Origin: Chondrus crispus
Lineage: Eukaryota > Rhodophyta > Florideophyceae > Gigartinales > Gigartinaceae
DNA: 64,000 nucleotides
Assembly: GCF_000350225.1 (NCBI RefSeq)
Contig: NW_005178858.1
Coordinates: forward strand, 147,606 to 211,605
Direction of reading: 5' to 3'
Shown: positions 57,130-64,000 of the stretch, one piece after another
Layout: every line of letters starts with the position of its first letter
Numbering within the stretch: the stretch's first letter is position 1
The notes under the pieces: generated by a model
The model's input: only the letters and a program-made list of their open reading frames with translations
The model's database searches: none
Told to the model about the DNA's origin: nothing
Translations under genes and position numbers: made by a program

Positions 57130-60100
57130 GCGGTTCGCCTGGGCGACATAGCGGGCCTTCGCGAGCTCATTAGCAGAACCAAAACTCTTTAACAGCGTAA
57201 GGACGAAACGTCCGCTTAGGACATTGGCTTTGTCAGGCAACGATGATTTTGGAATCACGCGCCACGTTTCTCTTTTTTGGAGACCATCTACCTATTGCTC
57301 CATGGCCTTACGAAACTTGGATGATTTGCCAGCGTCATCTCCTGGATCGATTATTTGTGTGATGAGCGCCTGCAGCACGAATGAGATTTTGTTCCTTGCG
57401 ATCATGTCTGCAATGTTTAAAGGCACATTGTCGTCGTGTCGCAGCGTCTTGCGAAAATCAGTTGGTGGTTGAAGAGGCGTTCTTCGGATTCTCTCCAGTA
57501 TCGTGTCAATATCCTTCAACACATCTTTATCGTCGGCCCTGGAGTCGTCAGCGTTGTCACGAGTCATTGGGAATAGGCGTGTCGGTCGGATCCACAGCAG
57601 GGCTCTTATAGGGTTTAACTTTGTCGATTGATACGTTCGCAGTCTTTCCGTCGAGTTGTATCGTTACACTCTTGTCTTTGACGTCAAGGACAAGATATGG
57701 TCCGGTCCATTGGTCCTCTGGCTTTTCTCGATAGAGAAGTACACGAGAACCAATTGCTATGTCGTTGTCTGCTGCGGACGGGAAGTTCATGCGCACAGCC
57801 TTGGACATTGGTTCCTTGGCGATGACGGACGCCATCTCTTTTGGCGCAGATTTGATGGCTCTCATGCCGTCCATCTGTGCGGGCAAGTCCATAGGTGTTA
57901 TTGCTATTCTTGGCATTGCGCCAAAAACAAGGAGCGTTGGTACCAAACCGTGATATCCTGCTGTGTCATTCATTGCTTTTAAGGACAATGACAGGCAGTG
58001 ACTCCTTCAAATTCCTGGGTGTTGGAGTTGCACTCTGCGATTTATATCTCTCAGGAATGAATGATATCGCTCTCCCACGCCCAGAGCGTTGTGATTTCGC
58101 ACTCCAGATTGGAAGTGCTTAATGCCCGCCAGCTACAAGACGGTGTTCCATCTCTGCGATTTGAACTGCGGCCCTTGGTCTGTTGCCATCGAGTCGGGGA
58201 AGCCGATGTACACAAAAAGCCAGATGCTCATGAAAGTGTTCCAAGTCACGTCTGCTGTCTCTTTCCCGAGGAACGCAGTCGCAGAAAACCTGGTGTCTTT
58301 GTCAACGACATGCAACACCGGTGTATTTTCCAGATACATAAGATCCAAACGTACAGTTCGATTGAATACTACGTCCTCATCTGGTCAATGCAACTCTGAA
58401 ACGATGGGGAGCCCGACTGCGACGTTGACAAAGATCGCATGTGGAGCTGATTCGTTTCAGTGCCCGAAGAACTTCTGGTGATGTCCTTTTGGGATCAGCT
58501 CTGCTCATGACTGAGTGCAGACGTTCGGAGTCGGGATGATGAAAATGTCTGTGAACTTTCATACGTTCTGATTCGGTGAATAAAATGTTCGGTCCCCATT
58601 CATAATATAGCTGGCCAAGGTTCTTTCGAAGACTTATATGGCAGCCTTCAAGCTTTGAAGATAGTGTGCCCTTGTCCGTGTCAAGCACCATCTTATATCT
58701 CTCCTTGGTGTCCAATCCAAGGAGAAAAGGAACGTTGATGTTCACAACTTCGACTGAGAGAGAAATGAAATGTGTTGGTGCTACTGGGACTCGCACGGTC
58801 AGAGAGCCAAGCCCGAAATGTTTGTGCGTTCCGAACCTAAAAATGGCTCTTTCGTTTTCTTTTGAGGGACTGAATGGGAGATTGAACAGGTTACAGTACG
58901 CCTTCGCCTGCTCAACAACAACGACCGATCGCTGAGCTGCCGAGTCTATACATATCCCGTGAAAGGGGTCGCCTGCAGTCACGTTTCATGACTTGCTTGA
59001 AACGTACACGTGGTTAGTACCATCACTTCTTGAATCTATGTCATGTTCTATGGAACCGACATCCTCTGTTGTGTCGTTTCCACATAGAATGCTTTCAAAT
59101 ATCGTCAGGTCTGTCGGTTCTGTCTACTCTTCCGGGCCATTATTCGTGGCGCCGCCAATGTCAAGTTGTTGGCATAGGTCGGCGAGGACGTGATGGACGG
59201 CAATTGGCTTGGTGTCGGCCTTCTTAGCGTAGTACTCCATCTTACGAGTTGCTGCTCTAGATGTGTTAAGCGGGAGAGTACAGTCCTTGAGCAGGTGGTT
59301 CCCTCCACAACTGAAGCAACCGGATACGGACAGCTAGTTGAACTTCCCTTTTTGTCTGGCCGAAAGCGGTGACCTGTAAACCCTTCCGCTAGCGCGAGGC
59401 TGCCCTGTACTTCTCGGATACCGTTCGCGAGGGTAAGTCGAATTGTTGTAATACCGGCCCTGGCCAGTGTACAGAATGACTATCATGAGGAACTGAACGC
59501 TGGTTGAGTTGGGCACGATCGCGAATGACAGCTATTTAAGACTCTTTGTCCAGTTGTAGCACCGCCTCTAGCTCGGAATAAAGTTGTTGGAATGTGAGTT
59601 GGCGTGTTGCCACTCTATTAAGCGGTTCACTGGACCATGACATTCCGACGACAGCATTTCGGAGGAATTCGACCTTATGCGCGTCTCCTTGATGGGAGCG
59701 CGGAGCCAGACGAGAAAATTTGATAATTGACTTGTAGTTTAAGGCTTGGGCAGCTGACGTTTCCTTCCCTTCTGCAGCGAAGGCAGTCACGCGCAGAGAG
59801 TTGAGATAGTTCTTGACGCGTGTTTGTCGGACAGCAGAGTTGTGTTCCTCCTCGAACATTTGGATAGCTTGCTGAAAACTGGTCTCATATCCGTCGATCT
59901 TATCGAAGTAATACCTTTTAGCATCTCCTCGAAGTAGATTATGTAGGAACTGGAGCCTCTGGGAAGGAGTGAGGTTGTAGTCCCTACTAACTTGAAGGTA
60001 GTCATCTACGTACTCCATCCAGGACTCGCGGAAGTCCCCTGAGAATGTTTTGTCATTCTCCTTCATTCGCATAGAGACGTTATGGGCTATTTTCTCTGTC

Positions 60101-60630
60101 GAGGTACTGAACGATCCGCTAGTCCTTGGCACAGGTGATTGTTCCGCATGGGAAGAAGAGCTGGGGGCATGAGGGCGTTGGCGGTGACCTGCCGCAATAA
60201 TTTCACGAGCCATTTCTACTGCAGCTTGTGTGTCCTCGGCCTCTTCATACAATCCGTGGGCTAATGTCATGACCACACGATGGGAGGAGTTTTGTTCTAA
60301 GTTTGCCTCTTTAGCATCTAGAAAGTTGCGTAACTCTATATGCACGGCGAGAAGGTCACATATCTCTTGACGGAATAGCGAAGCGGATGGGAACATATCA
60401 GCTATCGTCCGCTTTAGATGGATTCTGGTGAGGTTCGGTGTGGCCTCAAGGAAACGAATAGAGGAGATGAAACCCTTCTGTGCACTGGTGAGAGCCGTGA
60501 GTGCGTCTGATGTTAGCCCCCGCATAAATGTATAACTGGGGGGCGAGGACGCATCGTCCGCCATCTGTTGGCCTTGTGGCACACCGGCCTCATCACTAAC
60601 TGGGGGAGTGGGAGGCATTTTGTTCACCAC

Positions 60631-61334
60631 TTATTTGGTGAGTGGTGAATGCAGTTGCAAAAAAAGCAACAAAAAGCTGGTATCAGCTTTGATCACAGAT
60701 CGGTTGACCTTGTAAGGGTCCGACCCTCGGCGCCTGCAGCTCTTGCAGGTAAAAGAGGTCCGACCTCTGGCGCCCGGAGCCTGTCAGGGGTAGGTAACGA
60801 TTTCAGCTGTCTACCTACTCTTGCGTTACTAGAGTAGGTGCGATGATCTCTACGACACGTCCACACCAGCCAGTATACAGGCCTAAGGGGTGTCTAGTCT
60901 CTTGCGGGGCACTTGCGCAACCGCTAGTGCAGTAGCTGAAACTCTTGTCTACCCAGCGCACAACACCCCGAAGGATCACCACGCCCGGAAACACCAGGCC
61001 CAAAAGCCGACACCGTTATCTGCCCTGAAGGACGGGTGGGGTTTCTTGCCGGAGAGGATCTCCTCACAGTTCGAGTTGTCAGCCTCGCGTCACAGGGAAA
61101 AGGATCCCGGGTCAACCGCTCTCAGGAAAAACAAGGGTCTCTTCCTCATTCCAGCGCCAACAATCCACAACCTCCACTTCCAACTAACCCTCAGACACAA
61201 ACACAGAACAACCTAACCAAACGATCCTCCTCTCTTAGAAAGTTCCACAACCAAAAAACTCAAGCTTCTGCTTTTCCCTTTAAGGTGTGCAGTTGAAAGT
61301 TTAGAAGGAAAATTTTCAGTAGATGCAACGCGAC
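60631..61334. other. Leader of the inverted Copia element, no gene seen
   Basis: Noncoding. A GGTCCGACC box with CTCTGGCGCC/CTCGGCGCC occurs twice near 60715-60775 as a short direct repeat. No host gene or further element recognised. Confidence 0.4.
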
Positions 61335-62150
61335 TATTGATGTGGCGAGCGGGGCGGCACAACAGGGACGCGGCGAGAAGGCCACTGCAGCGGCGAGCGA
61401 GAATCCACAACAGCGACAGCGCCAAAGAATGGCGGCGGCCGAGGAGAACTGCGGCGGCAGCAACAGAGAGCGGCGGCGGCAGCTACAAGCCGAGACGGCA
61501 GCTGCAGCGAGCAGCGAAAGAAGGGGCCGCAGTGAGGGGCGGCGGCAGCAGTGAGCGGCAGCGGCTGCAGTGAGCGAGAGCGACCGCAGTGGGCGACGGC
61601 GGCAACAGAGAGCGGCAGCAGTAATAGACGGCTGCGGCGCCAACAGCGGGCGTCAGCAGCACTAACAAGTGGCAGCTGCAGCAATGATTGGCGGCAGCAG
61701 CAGCGGGCGGCAGCGGTAGCAACGAGCGACGGGGGCAGCAGCGAGAGGTAGCGGGAGCAGAGAGCGGGGCGGAACCAGCGAACGACAGCGGCAGAAGAGG
61801 GCGGCGGCGGCAGCAGCAAGCGGCAGTGAAAGCAGGTGGCGGCGGCGCGCAGCGGCGAGGCGGCTGAGGCGGCTCGATACAGATCCGCCGAGCTCAGCGG
61901 CGAATGTAGCGGAAGCCGGCCGCGGCGTGGCGGCAATGGAAGCAGAAGCGGGCGGCAGCGAGGCGGCACAGGCAGCAGCGGCGGGCGGCGGCGCGGCAAC
62001 AAAGGGAGCAGCAGCGAGAGGCGGCGCTGCTACACAGGGAGCAGCAGAGAGTGGCGAAGGTAGCTGTAGCGAGCGGCAGCGAGGCGGGAAAGCGGTGAAG
62101 ACGGAAGCAGAAGGCGGCGGCGCGTGTGAGGTGTATGTAGAGTGGAAGCA
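61335..62150. repeat. GCA/GGC trinucleotide-rich low-complexity tract
   Basis: About 800 bp dominated by GCGGCAGCAGCGA-like trinucleotides without a fixed longer period. All six frames stay open for long distances and encode Ala/Leu/Pro or Ser/Gly/Arg-rich low-complexity peptides, so no gene is called. It lies between the 5' LTR and gag of the inverted Copia element. Confidence 0.8.
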
Positions 62151-62260
62151 AGCGGGCAGGACCACGGACAGAAGGCGGGAGATCGCTCGCGCAAGGATCT
62201 GGACGGTGACCAATAGAAACAGGAGGAAAAAACTCGAACGCGAAATCAGCAATTAATTAA

Positions 62261-62576
62261 TGTGGGATTTCGTGCGGAATTCCTTTAAAAATTAGAAAAA
62301 GAGATTTTATTAAAGTGTCAATGGACAGCTCTACTACCGACCGTCCGAGTCCGTGCGAAGTCCGTGCAGTACGACAGTTTTCGCAGGTACGCTCTGCGTT
62401 TTGACACAAACCTCTAGCCCCAGTTCGAAGTTGCGATACGAAGCACGGGCCCTACTTATATACTAACTAACCCCTTACAGTAACATAAAAAGACAACTTC
62501 TGACGCATCATGTAGCACGCCAGTTGTCACAGAGCAATAGAATGCGCCTACTGATCATACTTGATATTTGTTTCAC
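62261..62576 (-). repeat. 5' LTR of the inverted Copia element
   Basis: 316 bp, TGTGGGAT to TTTCACA on the plus strand; about 95% identical to 54803-55115. Confidence 0.9.
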
Positions 62577-62960
62577 AGTAGACTAACTTCGCAGAGGGTG
62601 TATATTTCTGATAATACAAAGTACAATGTGAATTACATCTGCCTTAATTTGTAGTGATTCAATAAATGAAGATATTGTTCACAACGGAGTGTGATATTGA
62701 CATTGAACGGAGGATCAAATCTCCGTGTACAAGATACAATAATTTTCTGCCACGTTGGTAAATATGTAATGACCCGGGTTTTACTTTTGCCGCCTTGCCT
62801 AATTCAAAATCACCCGCTCTTTTCGAAAACGGACTACTTCGCAGCATAAGACAATCTGCTCCGGATCTTACTGCAATGTGCATAACCCAAACCCGTTCAC
62901 AAAACTCTCCCTCAGCACTAGCGCTCAGACCTCGCACCTGACCTCAACGTCCACCACAAA
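62577..62960. other. Upstream of the last transposase, no feature resolved
   Basis: Probably holds the 5' UTR and left end of the terminal transposon, but its inverted repeat cannot be identified because the right end is outside the window. Confidence 0.35.
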
Positions 62961-63993
62961 ATGGCGCCTGCCACGACAGCACCAATCAACCCTGATGACG
63001 CTGCTCAAGGCCTGGAGCTGCTCCTCGATACTGCGCTCCGACGAGACCTGGAATTGGCAACCTACGCATCTCAGCCTGTCCATGCCAACTCCGGCGATGA
63101 AGCCAACTCTGAATCGTCAATAATTGACGCTTTTCACTGCGGTGATGGCCCCAGTGTGTTTCTCAAGATGACGAATTTTTCAGAAGCAGAATTCAACACC
63201 ATATGGGATCCGTTGGTAGATTACACCATTACTCGGTGGAACGTGGGAAGAGGAAGGAAATCTCCCTTCAAACCGAAGGATGTTTTTTTCATGCTCATGG
63301 CAACTATGAAGCACGGCGACAAGTGGGACTTTTTGGGAAGCGTTTTCAAAGTGAAAGGGCCAACCTTCGAGAAGACGGTGATAGGGTTTTTGAGTGTCAT
63401 TATAGACAACTTCTACTACAATCATGTGGACCGTCTGCGCATGAAGTACCCAATTACGCAGCTGGAGAGCGATAGCACACTTTTCAAGAATCACCCGTAT
63501 GCGCTGTATGCGACGGACGTGACCTTCCAACAAGCTAATCGTCCCACCGGGACGCATCAAGAATCGAAGAAGTATTTCAGCAATAAGCACAAATGTATGG
63601 GTACAAGACAGAAGCTTCGGTTTTGCCTAATGATATCGCCTTGGCGTGTTCCGTTCATGATCCTGGTTCCGTATCGGACATTACGATGTTCCGCAAGATG
63701 GATGGCTTGCACTGCCACACCACCAAGAAGCGGGGGCAGGACTGCAGTGCCCTGATCATGGGCCCATGAGGACTTTGTACCGTCTCAATTGGGCAATTCT
63801 ACCTGATAAGGGTTATCAGGGCGCTGCAGACAGTCTACGTGTTCTATATCCTAAGAAGAAACCACCGCATGGGCGTTTGACATTAGATGAGGAGCGTAGT
63901 AACGCTGAGTTGGCATCCGATCGCGTGATAGTGGAAAATTATTTTGGGCGGCAGTGTACGCTTTGGACTATTATCGGTTCAAAGTTCAGGTAG
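62961..63993 (+). pseudogene. DDE_Tnp_4-like transposase, runs off the window
   Basis: The ATG at 62961 (AAAATGGCG context) opens a plus-strand frame with VFLKMTNFSEAEFNTIWDPL, KPKDVFFMLMATMKHGDKWD and FLGSVFKVKGPTFEKTVIGF, then the catalytic region YATDVTFQQANRPTG and KYFSNKHKC. A one-base loss near 63597 shifts the frame to YGYKTEASVLPNDIALACSV, then HDPGSVSDITMFRKM. A second one-base loss near 63752 shifts it to DHGPMRTLYRLNWAILPDKG, YQGAA and SDRVIVENYFGRQCTLW. The Asp in ATDVT, the Asp in LPDKGY and the Glu in VIVENYFGR are in the expected triad positions. It looks young apart from two frameshifts, and homology continues to the end of the window. Confidence 0.8.
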
Positions 63994-64000
63994 TCCGAGT

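Larger units (their letters stand above)
54803..62576 (-). mobile_element. Older Ty1/Copia element, inverted, with secondary insertion
   Basis: A fossil Copia-type element in minus orientation, bounded by LTRs at 54803-55115 and 62261-62576 that differ by about 5%. Parts from its 5' side: a long leader (62260-60631) that includes a trinucleotide-rich tract, gag (60630 to about 59300), protease region (about 58980-58560), integrase (about 58550-57560), reverse transcriptase (about 57560-55680, interrupted by the insertion at 56443-57129) and RNase H (to about 55111). A purine-rich tract precedes the 3' LTR. It is broken in roughly ten places. The flanks (GCATG, GTAGA) do not match, so it may be a recombinant of two copies or have lost its original junction. 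Confidence 0.85.

Noticed and set aside
61334-62256. Long open frames in the trinucleotide tract
   Set aside because: Low-complexity Ala/Leu/Pro or Ser/Gly/Arg peptides in all frames, no start context, no domain.
1-64000. tRNA, rRNA or other classical RNA genes
   Set aside because: No tRNA-like A/B boxes in cloverleaf context and no rRNA core sequence were recognised on either strand by eye.

Overview
The window is eukaryotic nuclear DNA made almost entirely of transposable-element remains. The coding content is DDE transposases (piggyBac, PIF/Harbinger, pogo/Tigger, DDE_Tnp_4-like) and Ty1/Copia-type LTR elements. There are no operons, ribosome binding sites, tRNA, rRNA or CRISPR arrays. 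The element mix, the pyrimidine-rich leaders before the few host-like reading frames and the many CACGTG palindromes would suit a red macroalga or another transposon-laden protist such as an oomycete. The lineage is inference and cannot be settled here. A 100-base assembly gap lies at 25936-26035.

Layout. 1-1541: no gene, one TA-flanked MITE (937-1410). 1542-10378: a probable composite PIF/Harbinger element with terminal inverted repeats and a TAA target duplication. Between its ends lie a nested piggyBac element, an open frame for a possible SANT/trihelix-like DNA-binding protein, a fragment of the host gene for protein phosphatase 4 regulatory subunit 3 (PPP4R3/SMEK), and a Harbinger transposase. 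10382-13640: nothing recognised. 13646-14469: a DDE_Tnp_4-like transposase relic. 14770-17812: a pogo element with TA target duplication, whose right part holds a GC-rich, TATA-preceded frame for a putative single-pass membrane protein. 17965-21549: two further pogo relics. 22410-25775: noncoding GC-rich DNA, including a ten-unit tandem array of hairpins with a 55-56 bp period. 25776-30246: a broken Copia element with CTGCC target duplication. 31860-35470: noncoding repeats and a short frame encoding a histone H3-type N-terminal tail without a histone fold. 35470-40186: an old Copia relic. 40409-46939: unrecognised degraded coding relics and repeats. 46960-54607: a Tigger/pogo element split by a young Copia insertion (47717-53884, target duplication GTCAT, LTRs about 1% diverged). 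54803-62576: an older inverted Copia copy with its own solo-LTR-like insertion. 62961-64000: another DDE_Tnp_4-like transposase that runs off the end.

No pathway is shared by these genes. What links them is nesting: elements inside elements, and at least two cases where host-like sequence sits between the ends of a cut-and-paste transposon. The strongest leads are the composite Harbinger with a PPP4R3 fragment, the pogo element with a membrane-protein frame, the H3-tail frame and the tandem hairpin array.
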